Positions 1 to 5,466 of a stretch of 10,136 bases of DNA are shown here, in pieces. Both the position numbers and the translations under genes were made by a program. The DNA comes from Aquifex aeolicus. GTDB taxonomy: Bacteria > Aquificota > Aquificia > Aquificales > Aquificaceae. A model generated the notes under the pieces. That model did not search any database, was not told the DNA's origin, and saw only the letters and a program-made list of their open reading frames with translations. Where the stretch lies: contig DRNB01000190.1 in assembly GCA_011375045.1 (NCBI GenBank), positions 1-10,136 of the forward strand, read 5' to 3'. Positions within the stretch are counted from its first letter, which is position 1. Each line of letters starts with the position of its first letter.

Positions 1-880
1 CCCTGAGCACCTGCGCCGCTCTCTCCGCATCCTTCAGCTCGGGAGCTATCAGGAGCGTCGATCTTCCCTCGGACAGGTTGCGGGCGCACAGCTCCTTAAG
101 AGCGCCGAGAACCGCCTGAAGGTTTCCCCACAGGAGCGTTCTTCCCCTCCGGAGCCTTCCCCCTGAAACCTCCACCTCCTTTCCGGGAAGGGATCGGGGG
201 GGTTCGTGGGACAGCTCCAGGATACCCCTTCTGAGCAGATCCCTCAGCTCCTCCCTTCTGAAACCCCACTCCAGAAGCTCCTCTTCGCTGACACCTTCCC
301 TCCCGCTCAGAAAGAGGATGAGCCTTCTCCTGCGCTGGCTTCTGACTTTCCTGAGGGCTGAGGAGAGCGGGACTTTGAGCCTGTAGTATCTGACCTCCAC
401 CCGGGGGATAACCCACTCGTTTTCTTCTATCAGAAAACCCTTGCGCAGAAGGAGTCTTACCACCTCGGAGCCGAACTTTCTCCTCAGACCCTCCGGACTG
501 ACCTGCCGGCGTCTCCTCACGTACTCCACGATCTCCCTGCTTCTGGGGTCGAGGCTGGAGGTTTCCCTGAGAGCCGGACGTATCAGCTTCCTGCGCTTCC
601 ACAGGAAAACGGAGGGAAGAAGACCGAAGAGAACCCTTCCCCGGGGGAGGAAGTAGTCCCCCGCTACCTCCTCCACCACGCTGATCTGGGCGCTACCCAG
701 AAGGGGGGCCTCATCGGGAAAGGAAACCTCCCCTTCGGCGGTGCCCTCCGAGACGCCCGCTACCACACCCGTGGTTCCTTCCGGAACAAGAACCCTCCAG
801 CCGAGGGGGCTTTCCTCTCTTTCCCAGCTACCCCTGTATAAACCTGTTCTGCCGTTCGGCAGGAGAACCCTGAAGAGCAT
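1..880 (-). CDS. priA: Primosomal protein N' (PriA-like), N-terminal 293 residues, partial
   Basis: PriA binds stalled or abandoned replication forks and reloads the replisome. This gene starts at ATG 880 and has no stop before the left edge; full PriA is usually about 730-800 residues. Residues 1-105 look like the 3'-DNA-binding domain, including DYFLPRGRVLFGLLPSVFL (roughly 85-103), which matches the family pattern Y..P.G.VL...LP. Winged-helix segments follow at about 120-160 and 190-235. The helicase domain should then open with a Walker A motif (LL.GVTGSGKTEVYL in typical PriA). Here residues 249-261 read LLWGNLQAVLGAL, with no GKT, while the next conserved block (LLIAPEL, about 276-282) is in register. 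The ATP site therefore looks lost, as is known for actinobacterial PriA-like proteins. The gene abuts the upstream FMN-protein stop (TAAATG) and has no clear Shine-Dalgarno, so translational coupling is likely. Identity rests on the N-terminal motif and domain order; the helicase C-terminal part is outside the window. Confidence 0.75.
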   Translation of the reverse strand, partial: MLFRVLLPNGRTGLYRGSWEREESPLGWRVLVPEGTTGVVAGVSEGTAEGEVSFPDEAPLLGSAQISVVEEVAGDYFLPRGRVLFGLLPSVFLWKRRKLIRPALRETSSLDPRSREIVEYVRRRRQVSPEGLRRKFGSEVVRLLLRKGFLIEENEWVIPRVEVRYYRLKVPLSSALRKVRSQRRRRLILFLSGREGVSEEELLEWGFRREELRDLLRRGILELSHEPPRSLPGKEVEVSGGRLRRGRTLLWGNLQAVLGALKELCARNLSEGRSTLLIAPELKDAERAAQVLR

Positions 881-1321
881 TTAACTTTTGTTTCTCAGCA
901 CCGTCATAACGGCGGTGTCCAGCTCCACGAGCTCCTTTATCCTGCCCGTGTGGGCAAAGGGTATTATGCCGGTTATGGTCGAACCGGGGAAGAGGGAGTT
1001 CTCGACCCTCTCCACCCTGATTTCGAAAACAGAGACGTCGAAGGGTATCTTTTCGATTTTGTTTACAACTTCCTTGGCGGTTCCGTAGCAGGTAAGGGAC
1101 TTGTAGGGAGCAAATATCTGGACAGCTACCCTCCCCGTTGTCCTCATGTTCTCCGAAGTTCTGGAGGAGGTGGTGATCGCTATCCTCAGGGTTCGTTCAT
1201 CGAGGGGATAGAGCCAGGTTACAAAGGTCATGTGGACGTTTCCCTCCCCGTCCACCGTTCCCACCACGGCGGGGAATACTACCAGCTCCCTCATAAGATC
1301 CACTACTTCTCTTGGAAGCAT
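881..1321 (-). CDS. Pyridoxamine 5'-phosphate oxidase-like FMN-binding split-barrel protein
   Basis: This is a complete 146-residue protein resembling the small PNPOx-like flavin-binding split barrels. The visible pattern is an N-terminal helix, then strands FPAVVGTVDGEGNVHMTFV (about 16-34), LRIAIT (45-50), the segment SSRTSENMRTTGRVAVQIF (52-70), and later strands around 76-83 and 99-107. The TSSRTSENM stretch sits where the family contacts the FMN phosphate. True PdxH is longer (about 210 residues) and has a C-terminal substrate block that is absent here, so I do not assign pyridoxal phosphate synthesis; the substrate is unknown. The start is ATG 1321, supported by GGAGGT at 1332-1327 with a 5-base spacer. 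The stop at 881-883 is directly followed by the priA start, so the two genes probably share an mRNA. A functional link to priA is not implied by the family. Fold confidence is good, function is open. Confidence 0.8.
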   Translation of the reverse strand: MLPREVVDLMRELVVFPAVVGTVDGEGNVHMTFVTWLYPLDERTLRIAITTSSRTSENMRTTGRVAVQIFAPYKSLTCYGTAKEVVNKIEKIPFDVSVFEIRVERVENSLFPGSTITGIIPFAHTGRIKELVELDTAVMTVLRNKS

Positions 1322-1326
1322 TTTAA

Positions 1327-1332
1327 ACCTCC
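1327..1332 (-). promoter_or_regulatory. Ribosome binding site of the FMN-protein gene
   Basis: GGAGGT on the minus strand lies 5 bases before ATG 1321 and fixes that start. Confidence 0.7.
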
Positions 1333-1362
1333 GGGAAAGGATTTAATGTTATGATAACAGGG

Positions 1363-1391
1363 TTGTAAGCGGGGGACGATGTTAATATAAT
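1363..1391 (+). promoter_or_regulatory. Sigma-70-type promoter of ino1
   Basis: TTGTAA at 1363-1368 and a perfect TATAAT at 1386-1391 are separated by 17 bases, the optimal housekeeping spacing. Transcription would start near 1398, giving a leader of about 50 bases before ATG 1450. It lies in the only intergenic region of more than 100 bases in the window (1322-1449), which otherwise holds just AT-rich promoter sequence. Confidence 0.65.
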
Positions 1392-1411
1392 TTAAATAAG
1401 AGAGACATCAA
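1384..1411 (-). promoter_or_regulatory. Possible divergent promoter for the FMN-protein/priA pair
   Basis: On the minus strand TTGATG (1411-1406) and TATATT (1389-1384) are spaced by 16 bases. The -10 overlaps the ino1 -10, so RNA polymerase could probably occupy only one at a time. The match is moderate and the region is AT-rich, so chance similarity is possible. Confidence 0.35.
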
Positions 1412-1434
1412 CAACATAGAGTTCAAACACCCGC

Positions 1435-1443
1435 AAGGAGGTG
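1435..1443 (+). promoter_or_regulatory. Ribosome binding site that sets the ino1 start
   Basis: AAGGAGGTG is a strong Shine-Dalgarno sequence. Its AGGAGG core ends 8 bases before ATG 1450. The in-frame GTG at 1441 lies inside the ribosome site itself, so it cannot be the start; the protein begins MAGKVRV. Confidence 0.8.
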
Positions 1444-1449
1444 GAGAGA

Positions 1450-2556
1450 ATGGCTGGAAAAGTCAGGGTTGCGATAGTGGGTGTGGGGAACTGTGCGAGC
1501 TCCCTCGTGCAGGGCATTTACTACTACAGGAAGAAGGGAGCTGTGGACACCAACGGGCTCATGCACGAAGATGTGGGGGGTTATAAGCCGTGGGATCTCG
1601 AGATCGTCGCCGCCTGGGACATAGACGCGAGGAAGGTGGGAAGGGACGTATCCGAAGCCATTTTCGCCCCTCCGAACTGCACAGCGGTGTTTGAACCGGA
1701 CGTTCCCTACATGGGGGTAAAGGTCAGGATGGGGAAGGTGCTCGACGGCTTTGCCCCCCACATGAGGGACTACCCCGAGGACAGAACCTTCGTTCTGGCT
1801 GAGGAGAAGGAGGATGAGCTGGAGGACGTGGTCAGGGTCCTGAGGGAAACTCAGGCAGACGTTCTGATCAACTACGTTCCCGTGGGATCCGAAGAGGCGG
1901 CACGCTTCTACGCAAGAGCCTGCCTCGAGGCTGGGGTTTCCTTTATAAACGCCATGCCCACCTTCATCGTTTCAGATCCCGAATGGGCAAAGAAGTTCGA
2001 GGAAAGGGGCATCCCGGTGGTGGGAGACGACATCAAATCTCAGGTGGGTGCGACCATCGTTCACAGGACGCTGACCCAGCTGTTTATCGACAGGGGTGTG
2101 AGGGTGGACAGAACCTATCAGCTTAACTTCGGAGGGAACACGGACTTTCTCAACATGCTCGCCAGAGAAAGGCTCAAGACAAAGAAGGTGTCCAAAACCG
2201 AGGCGGTTACCTCCCTGATGCCGGGGGGAATGAGCTGGGAGAACGTCCACATAGGACCCTCCGACTGGGTTCCCTGGCTCAAGGACAGGAAGATAGCCTA
2301 CATAAGACTCGAGGGCAAGCTCTTCGGCGACGTTCCCATGTATGTGGAGCTAAAGCTCGATGTGGAGGACTCCCCCAACAGCGCAGGTTCCATGATAGAC
2401 GCGGTCAGATGTGCCAAGCTGGCACGGGACAGAGGTGTGGGTGGACCCCTCTACTCCATAAGCGCTTACACGATGAAGCATCCGCCCATTCAGTATCCCG
2501 ACTGGCAGGCGAAGAAGATGGTCGAGGAGTTCATTCGGGGCGAAAGAGAGAGATAA
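1450..2556 (+). CDS. ino1: myo-Inositol-1-phosphate synthase
   Basis: The enzyme is NAD-dependent and converts D-glucose 6-phosphate to 1D-myo-inositol 3-phosphate in the cytosol. The 368-residue length fits the short archaeal/bacterial form rather than the eukaryotic one of about 530. The Rossmann NAD motif is VAIVGVGNCASS (7-18), and WDIDARKVG (56-64) follows as the second nucleotide-binding strand. DVLINYVPVGSEEA (137-150), FINAMPTFI (165-173) and GDDIKSQVGATIVHR (192-206) are family blocks, the last carrying a conserved active-site Lys. NFGGNTDFLNM (226-236), the Lys-rich KTKKVSK (243-249) and DSPNSAGSMIDAVR (307-320) complete the catalytic domain. In thermophiles the product feeds di-myo-inositol phosphate, a heat-stress solute, or inositol lipids; no partner gene for either route is in the window, so its fate here is open. 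It has its own promoter and a strong ribosome site. Its last 26 bases overlap the end of mqnA on the other strand. Confidence 0.95.
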   Translation: MAGKVRVAIVGVGNCASSLVQGIYYYRKKGAVDTNGLMHEDVGGYKPWDLEIVAAWDIDARKVGRDVSEAIFAPPNCTAVFEPDVPYMGVKVRMGKVLDGFAPHMRDYPEDRTFVLAEEKEDELEDVVRVLRETQADVLINYVPVGSEEAARFYARACLEAGVSFINAMPTFIVSDPEWAKKFEERGIPVVGDDIKSQVGATIVHRTLTQLFIDRGVRVDRTYQLNFGGNTDFLNMLARERLKTKKVSKTEAVTSLMPGGMSWENVHIGPSDWVPWLKDRKIAYIRLEGKLFGDVPMYVELKLDVEDSPNSAGSMIDAVRCAKLARDRGVGGPLYSISAYTMKHPPIQYPDWQAKKMVEEFIRGERER

Positions 2557-3274
2557 CCTCCGGGGCGGGTTTGCCCGTCTCCCTCTCCATAAACGCAAAG
2601 AACCTGCGGAGCGATCTCAGATGCTCCTCCCCTAAGGTGTAGTCTATACAGCGGGTAAAGTAGGAGGGATCGACGCCGGAGGGTAGCCTGACCTTCCCCT
2701 CTCTGAGGTCCCTCATGAAAGCTCCGACGGAGTTCACTATCCCCCTATGGAGGGAGGATACACGCTCCGCAGGAGCGTCCTTTCTGACCAGAAAGAGGGC
2801 GAAAACGAAGGGCAGTCCCGTTGCCCTGTGCCACTCCTCCCCCAGATCGAGGACGTGGGGGTAGCTCTCTCTGAGGGATAGAGCCTGATCCCCTATGGTG
2901 AGGAAGGCATCCTCGTTTCCTGTAACCTCCTCAGCCTCCACACCGTAAAGTTCCTTCAGGATGTAGAGGAGAAGGTAGCGGGACGTGAGGGATCTGGACG
3001 TTATGCGGATCCTCTTTATCCGGTTAACGGGTTTTGTGGACAGGAGGAGAACGGATTTCACCTCACCCCGGGAGGATATGGAAACGTCGGGCAGTATCCA
3101 GTAATCGGCTGGATTGAGGAAAAACTCCACCGAGGAGACTATGCCGGCGTCTATGTCCGACGCCCTGAGGGCTTTTACAAGCTCGGCCGGGTGTCCCTCG
3201 ACTACATAAAAGCCCCTGAGGCGGTAAAAGAGGGGCAGCGTGTTGATGTAGCCTACCTTTCCAACCCTGAGCAT
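2531..3274 (-). CDS. mqnA: Chorismate dehydratase (MqnA), futalosine menaquinone pathway
   Basis: MqnA removes water from chorismate to give 3-[(1-carboxyvinyl)oxy]benzoate, the entry step of the futalosine route to menaquinone. The protein has the periplasmic-binding-protein-like fold but no signal peptide, as usual for this cytosolic enzyme. Family marks are GKVGYINTLPLFY (5-17), GHPAELVKALRASDIDAGIVSS (27-48), the SISSRGEVKSVLLLS run (65-79), TIGDQAL (126-132), and the DLGEEWHRATGLPFVFALFLV block (143-163). At 247 residues it is somewhat short against the usual 270-290, mainly at the C-terminus. The start ATG 3274 lies 3 bases after the trpD stop (TGATCGATG) with no Shine-Dalgarno, so it is likely translated by reinitiation after trpD. 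Related solute-binding-like proteins (MqnD) exist, but MqnD is a different lyase lacking this N-terminal YINTLP pattern. The 3' end overlaps ino1. Confidence 0.92.
   Translation of the reverse strand: MLRVGKVGYINTLPLFYRLRGFYVVEGHPAELVKALRASDIDAGIVSSVEFFLNPADYWILPDVSISSRGEVKSVLLLSTKPVNRIKRIRITSRSLTSRYLLLYILKELYGVEAEEVTGNEDAFLTIGDQALSLRESYPHVLDLGEEWHRATGLPFVFALFLVRKDAPAERVSSLHRGIVNSVGAFMRDLREGKVRLPSGVDPSYFTRCIDYTLGEEHLRSLRRFFAFMERETGKPAPEVISLFRPE
2562..2581 (+). other. Stem-loop just after the ino1 stop codon
   Basis: In plus-strand RNA, 2562-2569 can pair with 2574-2581 around a UUUG loop, giving 8 pairs of which two are G-U. It begins 6 bases after the ino1 TAA and lies inside mqnA on the other strand. 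In the mqnA transcript the two G-U pairs become A-C mismatches, so the structure favours the ino1 mRNA. No T-run follows, so it is not a classical terminator; it may just protect the 3' end or be a chance by-product of GC-rich coding sequence. Confidence 0.25.
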
Positions 3275-3277
3275 CGA

Positions 3278-4291
3278 TCAGATCTTGTGGGACAGCTCCA
3301 CGAACTCCTCGAGCTTCCTCTTCGCCCTCCCGCTGTCTATGGCTTCCCGTGCCATTTCGAAGGCTGTTTTCCTGTCCCGGGTCTTGCCGCTGGCGAGTAT
3401 TCCGAAGGTGGCGTTCAGAAGAACCATGTCCCTGTGGGGTCCCTCCTCCCCTTCGAGGACGGAGAAACCCATCCTGAAGCTCTCCTCGGGGGAGTCTATA
3501 CACACCTCCCTGAGCTCCCTTCTCTCCACACCCAGCTCCTCGGGCACGAACTCGTATAGCTTCACCTGTCCCTCCTCCACCTCTCCCACAAAGGTGGGTG
3601 CGGATACGGAGATCTCGTCCACCCCGTCCTTTCCGTGAACCACAAAGGCTTTCATCATCCCGAGCCTGCTGAGAACGTGGGCGAGCTTGTCAACAAGCCT
3701 GTGGGAAAACACGCCGAGAAGCTGTCTGCGGGCACCGGCGGGATTCGAAAGGGGTCCCACCAAGTTGAAGATGGATCGGACACCCACCTCCCTGCGGGGT
3801 CCTATTACCCTTTTCATGGCGGGGTGGAAGAGGGGAGCGAACATAAAGCCTATACCGATCTCCTCGATCATCAAGGCGACCTTGTCCGCGGGCAGGTCTA
3901 TTCTGGCACCAGCCTGCTCGAGGAAGTCGGCGCTTCCGCACTTGGAGGAAACCGATCTGTTCCCGTGCTTGGCAACCCTGACGCCGGCGCCTGCAAGGAC
4001 GAAGGCGGTTACCGTGGAAACGTTGAAGGTTCCCGATCTGTCCCCGCCGGTTCCGCAGGTGTCGACGAGTTCGGAGGGATGCGAAACCTCCACCTTCGTT
4101 GCCCTCTCCCTGAAGAACCGGCTGGCGCCCTCTATCTCCTCCACGGTTTCCCCTTTCATCCTGGTTCCCATTATGAAGGCACCTATCTGGGCGTCGGTGG
4201 CGTTTCCGTCCACTATCTCCGTGAGCGCCGCGAACATCTCCTCCGCCGAGAGACTTTCCCCTTCCGAAAGCTTCTGGAGAACAGCTCTCAT
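3278..4291 (-). CDS. trpD: Anthranilate phosphoribosyltransferase
   Basis: TrpD joins anthranilate and PRPP to make phosphoribosylanthranilate, the second step of tryptophan synthesis from chorismate. Numbered from ATG 4291 (337 residues, normal length), the N-terminal helical domain begins MRAVLQKLSEGESLS. The PRPP/Mg loop is VDTCGTGGDRSGTFNVST (76-93), followed by KHGNRSVSSKCGSADFLE (108-125), and GVRSIFNLVGPLSNPAGAR lies further on; these are family signatures. ATG 4297 is also in frame, but the AGGAG at 4304-4300 is only 2 bases from it and 8 bases from ATG 4291, and the shorter N-terminus matches other TrpD proteins better. The rest of the trp operon is absent. Its partner is mqnA, another chorismate-branch gene, 3 bases downstream. 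It diverges from aroD across a 56-base promoter region. Confidence 0.96.
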   Translation of the reverse strand: MRAVLQKLSEGESLSAEEMFAALTEIVDGNATDAQIGAFIMGTRMKGETVEEIEGASRFFRERATKVEVSHPSELVDTCGTGGDRSGTFNVSTVTAFVLAGAGVRVAKHGNRSVSSKCGSADFLEQAGARIDLPADKVALMIEEIGIGFMFAPLFHPAMKRVIGPRREVGVRSIFNLVGPLSNPAGARRQLLGVFSHRLVDKLAHVLSRLGMMKAFVVHGKDGVDEISVSAPTFVGEVEEGQVKLYEFVPEELGVERRELREVCIDSPEESFRMGFSVLEGEEGPHRDMVLLNATFGILASGKTRDRKTAFEMAREAIDSGRAKRKLEEFVELSHKI

Positions 4292-4299
4292 CTCCATGG

Positions 4300-4304
4300 C
4301 TCCT
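4300..4304 (-). promoter_or_regulatory. Ribosome binding site favouring the second trpD ATG
   Basis: AGGAG on the minus strand is 8 bases from ATG 4291 but only 2 bases from ATG 4297, so the downstream start is preferred. Confidence 0.6.
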
Positions 4305-4310
4305 AAAAAT

Positions 4311-4319
4311 TCTATATCA
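4311..4319 (-). promoter_or_regulatory. Possible extended -10 promoter of trpD-mqnA
   Basis: The minus strand reads TGATATAGA, which fits an extended -10 element (TGnTATAnn) with no good -35. Transcription would start near 4304, right at the ribosome binding site, so the leader would be about 13 bases. The element coincides with the -35 position of the opposing aroD promoter. Confidence 0.4.
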
Positions 4320-4335
4320 TTCCCGAAGGTGGGGA

Positions 4336-4341
4336 TATAAT
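4336..4341 (+). promoter_or_regulatory. -10 element of aroD, placed for a leaderless mRNA
   Basis: A perfect TATAAT ends 6 bases before ATG 4348, so the expected transcription start is at or next to the A of the start codon. There is no Shine-Dalgarno at a usable distance (the nearest purine run, AAGGTGG at 4326-4332, is 15 bases away and upstream of the -10). The -35 region is poor (TATATC at 4313-4318, 17-base spacing). Confidence 0.5.
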
Positions 4342-4347
4342 CTACCT

Positions 4348-5004
4348 ATGCTCATTGCCGTTCCCCTCAGCGACAGGAACTTCAGGGAGAGACTCCTCAG
4401 GGTCAGGGAGGGGGGCGCTGACGCCGTCGAGCTGAGGGTCGATCTCTTCGAGAGAACAGACGCGGACCACGTGGAGGATCTGGGAAGACAGGTCAGGGAT
4501 CTGGGACTGAAGCTGATCTTAACGGTGAGGATACCCGAGGAGGGGGGAAGGCGTGTCCCGAACAGGAGGGAGATATTCGAAAGGGTAGCCCCCGTCTCCG
4601 ACTTCACCGACATAGAGCTGAGGGAGAGACCCCTTATACCGTGGCTCAGGAGGATAGTTTCAGAAGGAGGAGGCAGACTTATCGTCTCCTACCACAACTT
4701 CAAGCTGACGCCGGCGAGCTGGGTTCTGAGGGAGATCCTCAGGGAGGGGCACCGGTTCGGTGGGATACCCAAGATCGCCGTTAGAGCCAACTCTCTGGAG
4801 GATGTGGCACGCCTTCTGTGCACGGGCGCTCAGGAGAAATACCACAAGATCCTCATAGCCATGGGAGGGATCGGGAGCGTCTCCAGAATAGCCGGCTTTG
4901 TGTTTGGCTCGCTGATAACTTACGCCTCCCTGGACGAACCCTCAGCTCCCGGTCAGCTCTCTCTGGAGGATACGGTAAAGCTGAGGGAACTCTTCTACAA
5001 ATGA
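4348..5004 (+). CDS. aroD: 3-Dehydroquinate dehydratase, type I
   Basis: The enzyme dehydrates 3-dehydroquinate to 3-dehydroshikimate, the third step of the shikimate pathway to chorismate. It is a type I (TIM-barrel, Schiff-base) enzyme. VELRVDLF (27-34) carries the substrate-binding Glu/Arg, IVSYHNF (112-118) the catalytic His116, PKIAVRA (141-147) the Schiff-base Lys142, GSVSRIAG (176-183) the carboxylate-binding Arg180, and SAPGQLS (199-205) the closing Ser/Gln loop. All expected active-site residues are present. At 218 residues it is compact compared with the E. coli protein of about 250, as in other thermophiles. The start ATG 4348 has a TATAAT just upstream and no ribosome site, suggesting a leaderless message. 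It is divergent to trpD-mqnA, which use its pathway's end product. The last 63 bases overlap the CPBP gene on the other strand. Confidence 0.95.
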   Translation: MLIAVPLSDRNFRERLLRVREGGADAVELRVDLFERTDADHVEDLGRQVRDLGLKLILTVRIPEEGGRRVPNRREIFERVAPVSDFTDIELRERPLIPWLRRIVSEGGGRLIVSYHNFKLTPASWVLREILREGHRFGGIPKIAVRANSLEDVARLLCTGAQEKYHKILIAMGGIGSVSRIAGFVFGSLITYASLDEPSAPGQLSLEDTVKLRELFYK

Positions 5005-5466
5005 AGCGTAGAAAAGATTAGCGGTGAAGTGAAGGAGCACGGGAGCGAGGATCGATCCGCTTCTGAGGTAGGCGAAACCGAACAGAAGGGAGGGGAAGAA
5101 GACCAGGAGGGAGTTCAGGGTGGGGAAGTTTATCAGGTGGGCGAGGGAGAAGAGAAAGGAGGTTCTGAGGTTTCCAAAGAGGGGCAACAGGAAACCCCTG
5201 AAGAAGATCTCTTCGGCGACGGCTACGCCAAGCTGATTGAGAACCCACACACCGCAGGAGGATGGAGGAGCTATCAGAAAAAGGGGCAGGAGCAGGGAAC
5301 CGTAGAGAAGCCCCCTTCTGTAGTTCCTGAAACCGAGGCGCTCTTCGGGAATCAAGATCAGGGGTATCATCATGTAGAGGTAGGGCAGGAAGCTGAGCTG
5401 GGGAGCAAAGCGAACGCTGAGGAGTATCAGAAGCAGTCCTGCGTAGATCAGGAGTCCCCGGCGCAC
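4942..5466 (-). CDS. CPBP-family intramembrane metalloprotease (Abi/Rce1-like)
   Basis: This 174-residue membrane protein has hydrophobic segments at about 4-18, 24-40, 52-66, 74-84, 93-110, 117-133 and 137-155. It carries the full CPBP metal-site set: AEEIFFRG (84-91, Glu85, Glu86 and Arg90), FSLAH (106-110, His110), and LLHFTAN (144-150, His146 and Asn150). Family members cleave prenylated or other membrane proteins, or act in bacteriocin immunity; the substrate here cannot be told. The start is GTG 5466, inside the thiD 3' end (19-base overlap), with GGAGG at 5479-5475 8 bases upstream and a second GGAGG touching the start, so coupled translation after thiD is likely. Its C-terminal residues 155-174 are encoded opposite the end of aroD; the catalytic residues all lie outside that overlap. 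Confidence 0.88.
   Translation of the reverse strand: MRRGLLIYAGLLLILLSVRFAPQLSFLPYLYMMIPLILIPEERLGFRNYRRGLLYGSLLLPLFLIAPPSSCGVWVLNQLGVAVAEEIFFRGFLLPLFGNLRTSFLFSLAHLINFPTLNSLLVFFPSLLFGFAYLRSGSILAPVLLHFTANLFYASFVEEFPQLYRILQRELTGS

Noticed and set aside
96..602. Minus-strand 168-codon frame inside the priA region
   Set aside because: It is out of frame with the 293-residue PriA-like reading, is dominated by Gly, Pro, Gln and Arg, and has no domain; it is a shadow frame.
1441..1449. GTG 1441 as the ino1 start, adding MER to the N-terminus
   Set aside because: This GTG is part of the Shine-Dalgarno sequence AAGGAGGTG; ATG 1450 has ideal spacing.
3635..4340. Two overlapping plus-strand open frames of over 200 codons opposite trpD
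   Set aside because: trpD has all its family motifs on the minus strand. The plus-strand translations are low-complexity shadows with no family pattern.
5049..5058. Perfect palindrome GGATCGATCC just past aroD as a terminator or regulator site
   Set aside because: It has no loop to form a hairpin, no T-run follows, and it lies in CPBP coding sequence; a 10-base palindrome can be chance.
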